From positions 156,706 through 220,705 of the forward strand of contig JBMZHG010000001.1 of the NCBI GenBank assembly GCA_049616325.1: a stretch of 64,000 nt of DNA. The letters run 5' to 3'. The notes beneath the pieces are model-generated. The model was not told where the DNA came from. It did no database searches and worked only from the letters and a program-made list of their open reading frames with translations. The DNA comes from UBA11663 sp049616325. Its GTDB lineage: Bacteria; Bacteroidota; Bacteroidia; Flavobacteriales_D; Sanyastnellaceae. The position numbers and the translations under genes were made by a program. Of the stretch, positions 17,227-26,788 are shown in pieces (positions within the stretch are counted from its first letter, which is position 1; the number at the start of each line of letters is the position of its first letter).

Positions 17227-18096
17227 TCAGCGTCCCCGACGCAACTGTTCGAGGAGGTACGCGCCGTACCCGCTTTTAACGAGCGGCTGCGCAAGCGCTT
17301 CGAGCTGGGCGTCGTCGATGAAGCCCATGCGCCACGCAATCTCTTCAAGGCAGCCAATCTTCAATCCCTGGCGGTCTTCGATGACCTGCACAAACTGCGA
17401 AGCTTGCATCAGCGACGCGTGCGTGCCCGTGTCGAGCCAGGCCATGCCGCGGTCGAGAACGCCGACGTGTAGCTTGCCCGCTTCGAGGTAGGCCTTGTTG
17501 ACGTCCGTGATTTCGTATTCCCCTCGCGCGCTGGGCTGAAGGTTGGCCGCGATGTCCACCACGTCGTTGTCGTAGAAATAGAGCCCCGGAACCGCAAAAT
17601 TGGATTTGGGCTGGGCGGGCTTTTCTTCGATGCTCAAGACCTTGCCGTCGTTGTCAAAATCCACCACGCCGTAACGCTCGGGATCGCTGACGTAGTAGGC
17701 GAAGACGATGGCGCCGTCTGGGTCGGTGTGGGCGCGAAGGGTTCGGCCAAAGCTCTTCCCGTAGAAGATGTTGTCGCCCAGCACCAAGGCGACCTTGTCG
17801 TCCCCGATGAATTCCTTGCCAAGCACGAACGCTTGGGCGAGCCCGTTGGGCACTTCCTGAACGGTGTAGGTGAACGAGCAACCAAGGTCGGAGCCGTCGC
17901 CAAGCAAGCGCTGAAACGAGGCCGAATCCTCTGGAGTCGTGATGATGAGGATGTCCCGAATGCCCGCAATCATGAGCGTCGACAGCGGGTGGTAAATCAT
18001 CGGCTTGTCGTAGATCGGCATCAATTGCTTGCTCACCGCCTTGGTCAGAGGCCAAAGCCGGGTGCCGCTTCCTCCCGCAAGAACAATTCCTTTCAT
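17227..18096 (-). CDS. rfbA: Glucose-1-phosphate thymidylyltransferase
   Basis: RfbA (RmlA) makes dTDP-glucose from dTTP and glucose-1-phosphate for deoxysugar synthesis. The 289-residue protein begins MKGIVLAGGSGTRLWPLT, the nucleotide-binding signature, with KQLMPIYDKPMIYHPLS directly after. ALVLGDNIFYG and GRGMAWLDTGTH-like blocks (here DRGMAWLDTGTH) complete the family pattern. The remaining rhamnose genes (rfbB, C, D) are not in the window. A TATCTTCC box four bases before the ATG suggests its own promoter within the leftward cluster. Confidence 0.95.
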   Translation of the reverse strand: MKGIVLAGGSGTRLWPLTKAVSKQLMPIYDKPMIYHPLSTLMIAGIRDILIITTPEDSASFQRLLGDGSDLGCSFTYTVQEVPNGLAQAFVLGKEFIGDDKVALVLGDNIFYGKSFGRTLRAHTDPDGAIVFAYYVSDPERYGVVDFDNDGKVLSIEEKPAQPKSNFAVPGLYFYDNDVVDIAANLQPSARGEYEITDVNKAYLEAGKLHVGVLDRGMAWLDTGTHASLMQASQFVQVIEDRQGLKIGCLEEIAWRMGFIDDAQLEALAQPLVKSGYGAYLLEQLRRGR

Positions 18097-18100
18097 GGGT

Positions 18101-18108
18101 GGAAGATA
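18101..18108 (-). promoter_or_regulatory. -7-like box TATCTTCC, four bases before the rfbA ATG
   Basis: It matches TAnnTT but not the last two consensus bases. The gap to the ATG at 18096 is four bases. Confidence 0.35.
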
Positions 18109-18123
18109 CGCACGACCACAAGG

Positions 18124-20628
18124 TCAACTCCGGTTGCGAAGGTCTTCGTGCTTCTCCTCCCCCTTGCCCGGGCTCGTGCCCACCTGGACCTTGAGCTCGT
18201 CGAGCGACAGGTCGTCTTCTTCGTCGAGCAAATCGATGAACGGCTCGCTGAACGTCCGTGTCGTCACGAACTGCGCAAAGCTCATGAGAAGCGACGGAAG
18301 CAGCATCAGGTTGGTGAACATGGCCACGAGGAGCGTGACAGAAACGAGGACACCAAGCGAGCGCGTGCCGTCAAATTCGCTCAGGGCGAACATCAAGAAC
18401 CCAAAGAAGAGCACAATCGACGTGTACATCATGCTCACCCCCGTCTCGCGGACCGCGGCCAGTACCGCAGCGCGGATGTTCCATCCGTTGGTTCGGAGCT
18501 CTTGGCGGTATTTGGCCAAAAAGTGGATGGTGTCGTCCACCGAAATCCCAAACGCCACAGAGAACACCAAGATGGTCGAAGGCTTGATCGGAATGCCCGT
18601 CCACCCCATGATTCCCGCGGTGAAAAGCAGCGGGAGCAGGTTGGGGATGAGGGCGATGCCCACCATGCGAGCGCTTTTGAATAGCAGCGCCATCACGAGG
18701 GCAATCACGAGGATGGCAAGCGTCATAGAAATGGCGAGGTTTTTCACCAAGTAGTTGGTGCCTTCGAGGAAGACGATGCTCGTGCCGGTGATGGTCAGGT
18801 CAAATCGTTCCGGTGGGAAAATGCTGTCGATTCGAGGACGCAACGACGCCATGAGCTCCTCCATTTCCAGGGTGCCGACGTCGGCCATGTTGGCAGAAAC
18901 GCGGGTCACGGTTCGCGAGGAATCGACGAAGTTGGATGTCACGGCGTTGGCGTCGTCGATGTCCGACGCGGCGTTTTCGCTGCCCCGGAAGTACGGGCCC
19001 ATGAAAGAGCGCTCTTGGCGTGTCGGGAGACGATACCGCTCCGGGTCGCCGCCGTAGAACGCTTGCACCCCAAACTTCACCGCGTCCACCGCACTCAAAC
19101 TCCGCGAAAACTCCGGATACTCCCGAAGCAATTCCTGGAATTTTTCAATGCGCCTGAGGTTGGAGGGACTGAGGATTTGGCCGGGCTTTTGGCCGTCGAT
19201 GAGCACCTCAAAGGGCATGACCCCGCGGAAGCGCGACTCCAGCCAGTCGAGGTCCACCAGCACGCGATCTTCCTCAGGCAAATCGTCCACGATGTTGCCG
19301 GTGGTGACCATCTTCGTCATACCCCATGCGCTCAACGCCGCGACGGTGAAAGCCGCGAGGTAAATGCGGGTGCGGCGCGTTTGGACGGTGCGCACAAACG
19401 TCCCCACCACCGTGTCCACCCAGACGCGGTCGAGGTGGGTCAGGTGGCGTTCGTGGGGCTCCGGCAACCACGTAAACAGGGCGGGAATCAGAATGATGCT
19501 GATCCCAAAAGCCACCATGATGTTCAGAGAAGACACCACCCCAAACTCCACCAGCACCGGGCTGTGCGTGAAGATGAACGTGGCAAACCCGAGCGCCGTA
19601 GTGGCGTTGGTCAGAAGCGTCGCGTTCCCCACCTTCGTCACCATGCGCTGAAGCGCGAGCATTTTGTTGCCGTGCCTCTTGAATTCCGCTTGGTATTTGT
19701 TGACCAAATAGATGCAGTTGGGCACCCCGATGACAATCATCAGCGGAGGGATGAGCGACATGAGCAGCGTCAGGCGATAGTCCAAAAGGGACATCGTCCC
19801 CAACGACCACACCACCCCCACCGCCACCACGGTCAAGCACACCCCCACAACCGCGAGGTTTCGAAAAAACAGGAACAGCAAGAGCGCGGTCACGGCGATG
19901 GCCGCACCAATGAAGTACCCCAGCTCTCCTTTCACCTTGTTGGTGATGGAGATCCGAATGAAGGGCAAGCCGCTCAGGTGCGTTTCAATCCCCGTGTCCT
20001 CCGCCCAACGGTCCGACACGTCAATGATGTCCTCGACGATGCGCCCCCGCTTGGCGGAATTGAGCATGTCGTGGTTGAACACCACCATCATCAGCGTGGC
20101 ATCGTTGTCCGGGTTGTAAAGCAGACCGTCGTAGAACGGCAACGACCGCACCTGGTCGACGATTTCGTTCGCCCGCTCGTCGGTCAGCGCCGGCGCGTCG
20201 GGGGCACCGTTGACCACGTCGGGAGCCACAGCCTGCAACAGGAACTGGCGTTCCGTCGGATGCTTGACGACTTCGAACGCGTTGGTGATGGCGAAGACCG
20301 AGTCGATGATGACGGTCGGCTTGCCGTCCACCGTGACCCGCAAGGCACGGATTTCCTCCGCCAGCTGATGCCACGATTGCAAACCCTCAGCCGTCCGAAG
20401 CCGCGGGTCCTCCACCCCAATGACCAAGACGTTTCCCTCCGCGCCAAACGACTCGAGGAACCGCGCGTGCGCCAATTCCGACGGATCGTCCTCGGGCAAG
20501 ATGCCGCCGTACTTGTACTGCATCTTGAGGTCGGGGATTTGGAGCCCCATGAACACGGTGACCGCAAACAAGGCCACCACCGTTGGTAGGCGGTGGCGAA
20601 TCAAATAGGATGCAATGCGAAGCCACAT
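18124..20628 (-). CDS. RND/MMPL-family membrane exporter
   Basis: This 834-residue protein has the two-fold repeated MMPL/RND layout. TM1 (about residues 14-32) precedes a large periplasmic loop with TMs 2-6 (about 225-400) after it; TM7, a second loop and TMs 8-12 fill the C-terminal half. Signatures include IVIGVPNCIYLVNKYQ, and STILVFSVAFGISVDDTIHFL near the end, typical of hydrophobe exporters in this family. The substrate is unknown; lipids or other hydrophobic molecules are common for relatives. The start MWLRIASYLIRHRL at 20628 is preferred over upstream in-frame codons because a TTTCTTTG box lies nine bases before it. Confidence 0.88.
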   Translation of the reverse strand: MWLRIASYLIRHRLPTVVALFAVTVFMGLQIPDLKMQYKYGGILPEDDPSELAHARFLESFGAEGNVLVIGVEDPRLRTAEGLQSWHQLAEEIRALRVTVDGKPTVIIDSVFAITNAFEVVKHPTERQFLLQAVAPDVVNGAPDAPALTDERANEIVDQVRSLPFYDGLLYNPDNDATLMMVVFNHDMLNSAKRGRIVEDIIDVSDRWAEDTGIETHLSGLPFIRISITNKVKGELGYFIGAAIAVTALLLFLFFRNLAVVGVCLTVVAVGVVWSLGTMSLLDYRLTLLMSLIPPLMIVIGVPNCIYLVNKYQAEFKRHGNKMLALQRMVTKVGNATLLTNATTALGFATFIFTHSPVLVEFGVVSSLNIMVAFGISIILIPALFTWLPEPHERHLTHLDRVWVDTVVGTFVRTVQTRRTRIYLAAFTVAALSAWGMTKMVTTGNIVDDLPEEDRVLVDLDWLESRFRGVMPFEVLIDGQKPGQILSPSNLRRIEKFQELLREYPEFSRSLSAVDAVKFGVQAFYGGDPERYRLPTRQERSFMGPYFRGSENAASDIDDANAVTSNFVDSSRTVTRVSANMADVGTLEMEELMASLRPRIDSIFPPERFDLTITGTSIVFLEGTNYLVKNLAISMTLAILVIALVMALLFKSARMVGIALIPNLLPLLFTAGIMGWTGIPIKPSTILVFSVAFGISVDDTIHFLAKYRQELRTNGWNIRAAVLAAVRETGVSMMYTSIVLFFGFLMFALSEFDGTRSLGVLVSVTLLVAMFTNLMLLPSLLMSFAQFVTTRTFSEPFIDLLDEEDDLSLDELKVQVGTSPGKGEEKHEDLRNRS

Positions 20629-20637
20629 GGAGAGGTG

Positions 20638-20645
20638 CAAAGAAA
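20638..20645 (-). promoter_or_regulatory. -7-like box TTTCTTTG for the MMPL gene
   Basis: One mismatch to TAnnTTTG, on the minus strand, nine bases before the MMPL ATG. It shares the 64-base divergent intergenic region with the lpdA box at 20680-20687. Confidence 0.35.
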
Positions 20646-20679
20646 CAACAAGCAGGGGCGCAGACCCCAACGGCCGAAC

Positions 20680-20687
20680 TACCTTTG
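20680..20687 (+). promoter_or_regulatory. -7 box TACCTTTG, five bases before the lpdA ATG
   Basis: A perfect match to TAnnTTTG, with only five bases to the ATG at 20693; the lpdA transcript is probably leaderless or nearly so. Confidence 0.55.
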
Positions 20688-20692
20688 TGCCC

Positions 20693-22096
20693 ATGGAAAA
20701 CTACGACGTCGTCGTCATCGGAAGTGGCCCCGGGGGCTACGTGGCAGCCATCCGCGCGGCGCAACTCGGGTTGCGCACGGCTTTGGTGGAGAAATATTCC
20801 ACGCTCGGAGGCACGTGTTTGAACGTGGGGTGCATCCCGTCCAAGGCACTTTTGGACAGCTCGGAGCACTACCACCAAGCCAAGGAGCAATTCTCTGCGC
20901 ACGGCATTGAGGTGGGTTCCCTCGGCATCGATTTTCCCCAAATGATTGCCCGCAAAGGCGAAGTGGTTTCCCAAACCACAGAGGGCATCAACTTCCTCAT
21001 GAAGAAGAACAACATCGACGTCCACCAGGGGGTCGGTTCGTTCGTGGACGCGCACACCGTCGCCGTCACACCCCACAAGGGGAAGGCGACCAACATCGGC
21101 GCCAAGCACGTCATTGTGGCCACGGGCTCCAAGCCCAGCACGCTGCCCTTCATTGAAGTTGACAAAAAGCGCGTCATCACGAGCACCGAGGCGTTGAGCC
21201 TTCCCAAGTTGCCCAAATCGATGATCGTCATCGGGGGCGGCGTCATCGGGCTCGAGCTTGGCTCCGTGTACGCCCGCCTCGGCACGGAGGTGAACGTCGT
21301 GGAATACGCCGACAGCATCATTCCCACCATGGACCGCGCGATGGGCAAGGAACTCATGCGCTCGATGAAAAAGCTCGGGGTGAAATTCCACCTCAAGCAC
21401 GGGGTGAAGGAGGTCACTGCCACAGGACGCAGCGTCACGGTCAAGGCCGACTCGGCCAAAGGCGACGAAGTGACCTTCAAGGCGGAGTACTGCCTCGTGA
21501 GCGTGGGGCGTCGTCCCTACACGGACGGGCTCAACCTCGAAGCGGCCGGACTCAGCACAGACGAGCGAGGACGCATTGCCGTCGACGCCCACATGCGCAC
21601 CACGGTGCCGCACATCTACGCCATTGGCGACGTGGTCCGCGGCGCGATGCTCGCGCACAAAGCCGAGGAAGAAGGCGTATTTGCTGCAGAAACCATTGCC
21701 GGCCAGCACCCGCACATCGATTACAACCTCATCCCCAACGTCGTGTACACCTGGCCGGAAGTGGCCGGGGTTGGCGCGACGGAGGAGCAATTGAAGGCGG
21801 ACGGGGTGCCGTACAAGAGCGGGAGCTTTCCATTCAAAGCGAGCGGCCGCGCCCGCGCGAGCATGGACACCGACGGACTCGTGAAGGTCTTGGCGCACGC
21901 AGAAACGGACGAGGTTCTGGGGGTGCACATGTGCGGCCCTCGCGCGGCCGACATGATTGCCGAGGCGGTTGTGGCCATGGAATTCCGGGCCAGCGCCGAG
22001 GACATCGCCCGGATGAGCCACGCGCACCCGACGTTCACCGAGGCGATCAAGGAGGCGGCCCTGGCCGCGACCGACGATCGCGCGCTGCACATTTGA
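20693..22096 (+). CDS. lpdA: Dihydrolipoyl dehydrogenase (E3)
   Basis: E3 reoxidises the lipoyl groups of 2-oxoacid dehydrogenase complexes using FAD and NAD+. The 467-residue protein has the FAD motif GSGPGG (residues 10-15), the redox-active disulfide C42-NVG-C47-IPSK, and an NAD-binding IVIGGGVIGLELG segment. A second FAD motif reads IYAIGDVVRGAMLAHKA, and the C-terminal active-site motif SHAHPTFTEAI contains the His-Glu pair. It probably serves the SucA-OdhB complex encoded 4.5 kb away. The longer upstream frame runs into the divergent promoter region and is rejected. Confidence 0.97.
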   Translation: MENYDVVVIGSGPGGYVAAIRAAQLGLRTALVEKYSTLGGTCLNVGCIPSKALLDSSEHYHQAKEQFSAHGIEVGSLGIDFPQMIARKGEVVSQTTEGINFLMKKNNIDVHQGVGSFVDAHTVAVTPHKGKATNIGAKHVIVATGSKPSTLPFIEVDKKRVITSTEALSLPKLPKSMIVIGGGVIGLELGSVYARLGTEVNVVEYADSIIPTMDRAMGKELMRSMKKLGVKFHLKHGVKEVTATGRSVTVKADSAKGDEVTFKAEYCLVSVGRRPYTDGLNLEAAGLSTDERGRIAVDAHMRTTVPHIYAIGDVVRGAMLAHKAEEEGVFAAETIAGQHPHIDYNLIPNVVYTWPEVAGVGATEEQLKADGVPYKSGSFPFKASGRARASMDTDGLVKVLAHAETDEVLGVHMCGPRAADMIAEAVVAMEFRASAEDIARMSHAHPTFTEAIKEAALAATDDRALHI

Positions 22097-22118
22097 GCCG
22101 CTTGGTTGTTGTGAACGC

Positions 22119-23219
22119 ATGAGCCAGCCAACCAAGACCTGCATTCTGCTTGTGAATTTGGGCACGCCCGACGCGCCGACGGCCGGTGCCGTGGGCCGCT
22201 ACTTGCGCGAATTCTTGGGAGACGGCCGGGTGATCGACATCCCGTGGTTGCCAAGAAAAATCCTCGTGAACGGAATCATCGCGCCCATCCGCAGGTTCCG
22301 CAGCGCCCGGGAATACAAGAAGGTGTGGACCGACGAAGGGTCGCCTTTGTTGCTCTACGGAGAAGCGTTGCAACGGGACTTGCAGGCCCGGCTCAGCACC
22401 GCCGAAGCCCACGAGGCCTTTGGTGGCGAGGTCGTGGTGGAACTTGCCATGCGCTACCAGAACCCCTCCATGGACCACGTGATGGCGCGCATGGAAAAAG
22501 CGCGTTACGACCGCATCTGCATTTTGCCTTTGTACGCGCAATACGCGTCGGCCACAACGGGTTCGACCCTCGAGAAGGCGTTCAAGATTTTGAGCAAATG
22601 GTACGTCATCCCCGAGGTGGTGGCGGTGAGCCAGTATTGGGGTTTTGAGGGGTACTTGAAGGGGTTTGTGGAGCAGGCGTCGGCGTTTGATTTGGCCTCC
22701 TACGACCACATTTTGTTCAGCTACCACGGGCTTCCCGAGCGGCAGGTGGACAAGATTTACGAAGACCAAAAGTGCGCCAACCACAGCTGCGAGGACGAGA
22801 TCAACGACGAGAACCGGCAGTGCTACAAGGCGACGTGTTACGCGACCAGCCGGGCCCTCGCCACCCGACTGGGACTCGCTGAGGACCGATACACGGTGTG
22901 CTTCCAGAGCCGCTTGGACAGCAAATGGCTGCGTCCCTTCAGCGACGACGTGATTGTCGAACGGGGCGAAGCGGGCGACAAAAAACTCCTCGTATTCAGT
23001 CCGGCGTTTGTGGCCGACTGCCTCGAAACGCTGATTGAGATCGGCGAAGAATACCAAGAGGTGTTCGAGGAGCACGGGGGCGAGAAAGTCGAGCTCGTGC
23101 CGAGCTTGAACGCCCACCCCGCTTGGGTGGAGGGGCTTGAAGACCTCGTGCGACAGCGCATGGGAATTCCGACCCGTTTGCACGGCGAGTCGGTTGCCTC
23201 CGCCGAAGCCAACGCCTAA
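22119..23219 (+). CDS. hemH: Ferrochelatase
   Basis: HemH inserts ferrous iron into protoporphyrin IX in the last step of heme synthesis. The 366-residue protein starts MSQPTKTCILLVNLGTPDAP, the family N-terminus. It contains SYHGLPERQVDKIY with the catalytic histidine, and ends with the CLETLIEI-GEEY and LNAHPAWVEGL blocks. It follows lpdA by 22 bases. Heme demand here is high, since the complex III/cytochrome oxidase cluster in the window encodes at least seven CxxCH sites. Confidence 0.95.
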   Translation: MSQPTKTCILLVNLGTPDAPTAGAVGRYLREFLGDGRVIDIPWLPRKILVNGIIAPIRRFRSAREYKKVWTDEGSPLLLYGEALQRDLQARLSTAEAHEAFGGEVVVELAMRYQNPSMDHVMARMEKARYDRICILPLYAQYASATTGSTLEKAFKILSKWYVIPEVVAVSQYWGFEGYLKGFVEQASAFDLASYDHILFSYHGLPERQVDKIYEDQKCANHSCEDEINDENRQCYKATCYATSRALATRLGLAEDRYTVCFQSRLDSKWLRPFSDDVIVERGEAGDKKLLVFSPAFVADCLETLIEIGEEYQEVFEEHGGEKVELVPSLNAHPAWVEGLEDLVRQRMGIPTRLHGESVASAEANA

Positions 23220-23224
23220 CTTCC
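23217..23224 (+). promoter_or_regulatory. -7-like box TAACTTCC, four bases before the pabB ATG
   Basis: The box overlaps the hemH stop codon (TAA, 23217-23219). It matches TAnnTT only, and chance occurrence is possible because pabB could be read from the upstream transcript. Confidence 0.3.
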
Positions 23225-23228
23225 GCGC

Positions 23229-24527
23229 ATGAACGTGCGCTCCCTTCCCGACTTGACCGCGCTGTGCAGCGCACACAGCCACGTGGCCCTTCTTTGGGAC
23301 GAACGGTTGGAGGGTCGCGCCTTGCTCGGGGTGGGGGCACGCCGGTCGCTCGAAATCTCCGAATGCCGGACGGGAGATTGGCCGCTTTGGGAAGCTCAAC
23401 TTCGTGAAAGCCAAAGACGCGGTGCGTGGAGCTTGGGGTGGCTGGGGTACGACTTGCACGCGTCGTTGGACCTTGCGCACGAGGGCGAACGGCCTGCGGT
23501 GGGAACCCCGCACCCGGGAGGATGGCCTCTGATGTGCTGGTGGGAACCGCAAGTGGTTGTGGAGTGGAAACCGGGAGGTTTGGTCGCCGAGCTTGTCTCG
23601 GGATCCGAGCTACCGTGGGCGGAAGAAGTCGTGCATGCGGCCAACACGCCTGCCTCGTTGGAGGAACCCTTGCCAACCTCGGACAACTCCGCATCGTGGG
23701 CCGAGCTGAAGCCAACTTGGACGCCTGCCCAGTACCGTGAGAAGTTCGACCAGGTGCACCGTGCCTTGCGGCGCGGAGACATCTACGAAATGAACTTGTG
23801 CATGCCGTGGTCGGGAAGCGCGCCGGGCGAAGCCAGTTGGCCGGTGTTTGCGAAACTCGCCGCCACCACACGAGCGCCGCATTCGGCCTACGTGCAAGCG
23901 GGGAATTGGCGCTTGTTGTGCGCGAGTCCGGAACGGTTTTTGGCCCGGAATCAACGCACCCTGCGATCGCAGCCCATCAAGGGGACCGTCCGCAGAGGCG
24001 CCACAGCCGAGGAGGACCTGGCGCTCAAGAAAGGCCTGGCCGCAAGCGAAAAGGAACGCGCCGAGAACGTCATGATTGTCGACCTGGTGCGAAACGACCT
24101 CAGCCGCGTGGCCGCGCGCGACTCGGTGGAGGTCGAGGAGTTGTTTGGGGTGCATAGCTTTGCCACGGTGCACCAGATGATCAGCACGGTCAAATGCACG
24201 TTGCGCGAGGATGTGGGACCCCTCGACATCTTTCGGGCCACGTTCCCCATGGGTTCGATGACGGGCGCGCCCAAACTCAGTGCCATGCGCCACATTGCTC
24301 AACTCGAAGGCCACGGGCGCGGGGTGTACAGCGGCGCCGTGGGGTACGCCGATCCAGCAGGCGATTGGGATTTCAACGTGGTGATTCGAAGCCTCATGCA
24401 CCGCGCCGACACGGGTCGAGTGGACGCCACCGTGGGCGGGGCCATCACCTTGCTGTCGGAAGCGGAACTTGAGCACGAGGAGTGTTTGCTGAAAGCCGAG
24501 GCGCTTCGAACCTGCCTTGCGCCATGA
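23229..24527 (+). CDS. pabB: Aminodeoxychorismate synthase component I
   Basis: PabB converts chorismate to aminodeoxychorismate, the precursor of p-aminobenzoate and folate. The 432-residue chorismate-binding protein contains the PabB-type motif QPIKGTVRRG (TrpE usually has PIAGT), then AENVMIVDLVRNDLSRV and the C-terminal MGSMTGAPKLSAM and GVYSGAVGY blocks. No glutamine amidotransferase partner gene is adjacent, so ammonia supply must come from a subunit encoded elsewhere. Its TGA overlaps the tilS ATG (ATGA). Confidence 0.9.
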   Translation: MNVRSLPDLTALCSAHSHVALLWDERLEGRALLGVGARRSLEISECRTGDWPLWEAQLRESQRRGAWSLGWLGYDLHASLDLAHEGERPAVGTPHPGGWPLMCWWEPQVVVEWKPGGLVAELVSGSELPWAEEVVHAANTPASLEEPLPTSDNSASWAELKPTWTPAQYREKFDQVHRALRRGDIYEMNLCMPWSGSAPGEASWPVFAKLAATTRAPHSAYVQAGNWRLLCASPERFLARNQRTLRSQPIKGTVRRGATAEEDLALKKGLAASEKERAENVMIVDLVRNDLSRVAARDSVEVEELFGVHSFATVHQMISTVKCTLREDVGPLDIFRATFPMGSMTGAPKLSAMRHIAQLEGHGRGVYSGAVGYADPAGDWDFNVVIRSLMHRADTGRVDATVGGAITLLSEAELEHEECLLKAEALRTCLAP

Positions 24528-25894
24528 AAACGATGCTCCGCACCGTGGATCAAGCCCTGAGAAACGCCGGGGTTTCGCCTGAGTGCCGGGTGGTGGTCGC
24601 CGCGAGCGGTGGGTGCGACTCGACCGTCCTCCTGCACCTCGTTCACGCGCTGGGCCACCGCATCGTTGTGGCGCACGTGGACCACGGAACGAGAGGTTCG
24701 GAGAGCGACGGAGATCGCGAAGCGGTCCGAGCGTGGGCCGAGGCGCGAGGCGCGGAATTTGAGCTGCTGAAGTTGGATTCCGAGGAGGCCCAAGCGGGGA
24801 CTCAAGGGTTTCAAGGCGAGGCTCGAAAGCAGCGCATGGCGTGGTTGGAAACCCTTCGCCAGGCGCACGCGGCCGAGGCGGTCCTGACCGGCCACCACGC
24901 AGACGACCAAGCTGAAACGTGGCTGCTTCACGCGATGAGAAGCGCCAACCCCTGGGCTGTCAAAGGAATGACACTGCGCGAGGGAAACGTCGTTCGCCCG
25001 TTGTTAACCGTCCCGCGAAGTGAGATTCGCAAGCTTGCTAAGGCCCAAGGTTGGTCTTGGCGTGAGGACGCCAGCAACGCCTCCGGTGCGTACCTCCGCA
25101 ACCGGGTTCGTCACGAGGTTCTTCCCTTGCTTGACGAGCTCAGGCCTGGCACGTCGCGGCACCTCAGCCTTCTCGCCGCGCGCGCAGCAGCCTGGAGCAA
25201 CGATTTGGAAACCCTCCTCGACGCTGCCCTTCAAGACGTGAAGTCGGGAGAGAGCACGTGGAGCCTCGATGCATTGCAACGCACCCCACTCGGCAAGGAA
25301 ACCCTTCGCAGGTCCCTTCACAACCGAGGTTGGACCGACGGCGCCGCCGAACAAGCCTTGGGCCTCCTCGCAAGCCAACCCGGAGCACATGTTCAGTTCC
25401 AGGGCCTCAAGCTCGTTCGAGAACGGGACGTGCTTCAGGAAATCAGGCTGCCCCACGCAAGCTCCGGCCCCGCCAAGCCCGACCTCGAAGCCGTGCTGCG
25501 CTCCGACGAACAAGGCGAAGTCCAAACCGCAGCGGGCACGTGCTCTTGGGTGCCTGCGCCTTGTCCAACTTCCCTCGCTGACTTGAATGTCCACGCCCTT
25601 TGGGTTCCGGAGGCGTGGTTGCCCCTTACCCTCCGTCCTTGGGAACCCGGGGAACGCATCCAACCTCTCGGCATGAAGGGACGAAGCCTCGTCAGCGACG
25701 TCCTTACACAGGCCCAAATCCCCAACGCATCGCGTTCCGAGGCGCTGGTGCTCGAACGGGCGAGCGACGCTTGTTTGATTTGGGTTGCCGGCCACAAAGT
25801 TGCCGAACAGGCGCGCCTGCAGCTTGACCAATTTGCAGGCGTGCCCGGCCTCCGAATCACCTTCACCCCTGCTCCACGGCCCGGTTCATCCTGA
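24524..25894 (+). CDS. tilS: tRNA(Ile)-lysidine synthetase
   Basis: TilS attaches lysine to C34 of the CAU-anticodon tRNA-Ile so that it decodes AUA. The 456-residue protein has the PP-loop ATPase motif SGGCDS at residues 28-33, HVDHGTRG shortly after, and the TGHHADDQAETWLLHAMR segment typical of TilS. The weaker C-terminal domain includes LRPWEPGERIQPLGMKGRSLVSDVL. The ATG overlaps the pabB stop, giving translational coupling. I found no cell-cycle or ftsH neighbour, unlike the order seen in some other phyla. Confidence 0.93.
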   Translation: MKTMLRTVDQALRNAGVSPECRVVVAASGGCDSTVLLHLVHALGHRIVVAHVDHGTRGSESDGDREAVRAWAEARGAEFELLKLDSEEAQAGTQGFQGEARKQRMAWLETLRQAHAAEAVLTGHHADDQAETWLLHAMRSANPWAVKGMTLREGNVVRPLLTVPRSEIRKLAKAQGWSWREDASNASGAYLRNRVRHEVLPLLDELRPGTSRHLSLLAARAAAWSNDLETLLDAALQDVKSGESTWSLDALQRTPLGKETLRRSLHNRGWTDGAAEQALGLLASQPGAHVQFQGLKLVRERDVLQEIRLPHASSGPAKPDLEAVLRSDEQGEVQTAAGTCSWVPAPCPTSLADLNVHALWVPEAWLPLTLRPWEPGERIQPLGMKGRSLVSDVLTQAQIPNASRSEALVLERASDACLIWVAGHKVAEQARLQLDQFAGVPGLRITFTPAPRPGSS

Positions 25895-25930
25895 CCCCTT
25901 GCACCGCCCTACGACCCCACCCCCGACCAC

Positions 25931-26668
25931 ATGAATCCTGACTCGACCACCACCCAAACTTCGACTCTTGCTCCCCCTCGCGTTCTGGAGGCCCGTGAAC
26001 GCGAACAGGCCACCGCGCTGTTTCTGGTCCTCGCGGGGTTGTTTGTGGCGAGCTTGGTGTCGTGCAACCTGATTTTCAGGAAGTTTTTCGCTTGGGACCT
26101 GGGGGGATTCACGTTTGAGCAAAGCGTGGGGCTGCTGCCGTACCCGCTTACGTTTTTGGTCACCGACGTCATCAGCGAAATCTACGGGCGCCGAAAGGCC
26201 AACCTCGTGGTGCTTTCAGGTCTGGCCGCCTCGATTGTGACCCTCGGGATTGTCACCGTCGCGGGCGTCGCCGACGCCGCCTCCTGGTCCCCTGTCTCCA
26301 ACGCCGAGTACAACCACGTCTTTGGCCAAACGGTGCTTGCGGTCGGCGCCAGCATGGCGGCCTACCTGCTCGCCCAGTTTTTCGACGTGCGAATTTTTCA
26401 TTTCTGGAAAGGAGTCACAGGCGGAAAACACCTCTGGCTTCGGAACAACCTCTCCACGATTCCCTCCCAAATCGTCGACACCACCACGGTCCTTTTGCTG
26501 CTCTGCGCTGTGGGAGAAATCGCATGGGGTCGTTTCGGCACCTTGCTCTTGAACGGCGTGGCATTCAAGGCCCTCATCGCGGCACTCGACACGCCGCTCG
26601 TCTACCTCGCCGTGGGTTGGATGCGACGCAAATTCAAGCTTTTGCCAGGCCAGGAAATTGAACTTTGA
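25931..26668 (+). CDS. yhhQ: Queuosine precursor transporter (YhhQ/VUT family)
   Basis: This 245-residue membrane protein has about six transmembrane helices and the VUT-family signatures LVSCNLIFRKF, PYPLTFLVTDVISEIYGRRKA and NNLSTIPSQIVDTT. Family members import the deazapurine precursors preQ0 or preQ1. The window also encodes QueG, the last enzyme of queuosine synthesis, which fits with salvage feeding tRNA modification, although the genes are 17 kb apart. The start at 25931 follows a 36-base gap after tilS. Confidence 0.9.
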   Translation: MNPDSTTTQTSTLAPPRVLEAREREQATALFLVLAGLFVASLVSCNLIFRKFFAWDLGGFTFEQSVGLLPYPLTFLVTDVISEIYGRRKANLVVLSGLAASIVTLGIVTVAGVADAASWSPVSNAEYNHVFGQTVLAVGASMAAYLLAQFFDVRIFHFWKGVTGGKHLWLRNNLSTIPSQIVDTTTVLLLLCAVGEIAWGRFGTLLLNGVAFKALIAALDTPLVYLAVGWMRRKFKLLPGQEIEL

Positions 26669-26760
26669 TCCGGACTCAAATCTGCCCTCCGTTTGTGGAT
26701 GCCCACCGCCCGTTGTGATGAATTGGGGTCCAACCCCTCCGGCGCACTTGGGGTGCGAGG

Positions 26761-26768
26761 TATCTTTA
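26761..26768 (+). promoter_or_regulatory. -7-like box TATCTTTA for dsbD
   Basis: One mismatch to TAnnTTTG, 20 bases before the chosen dsbD ATG (26789). A small GGGGT-CCA-ACCCC hairpin lies upstream, near 26725. Confidence 0.45.
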
Positions 26769-26788
26769 CGAGCCAAGAAACCTTGAAC

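Noticed and set aside
19015..20589. Long plus-strand ORF of 524 codons opposite the MMPL gene
   Set aside because: It is a high-GC antisense shadow with low-complexity His/Arg/Gln-rich translation, while the minus strand encodes a clear membrane transporter.
20387..22165. Long minus-strand ORF of 592 codons opposite lpdA
   Set aside because: The plus strand encodes an unambiguous dihydrolipoyl dehydrogenase; the antisense frame has no recognisable domain.
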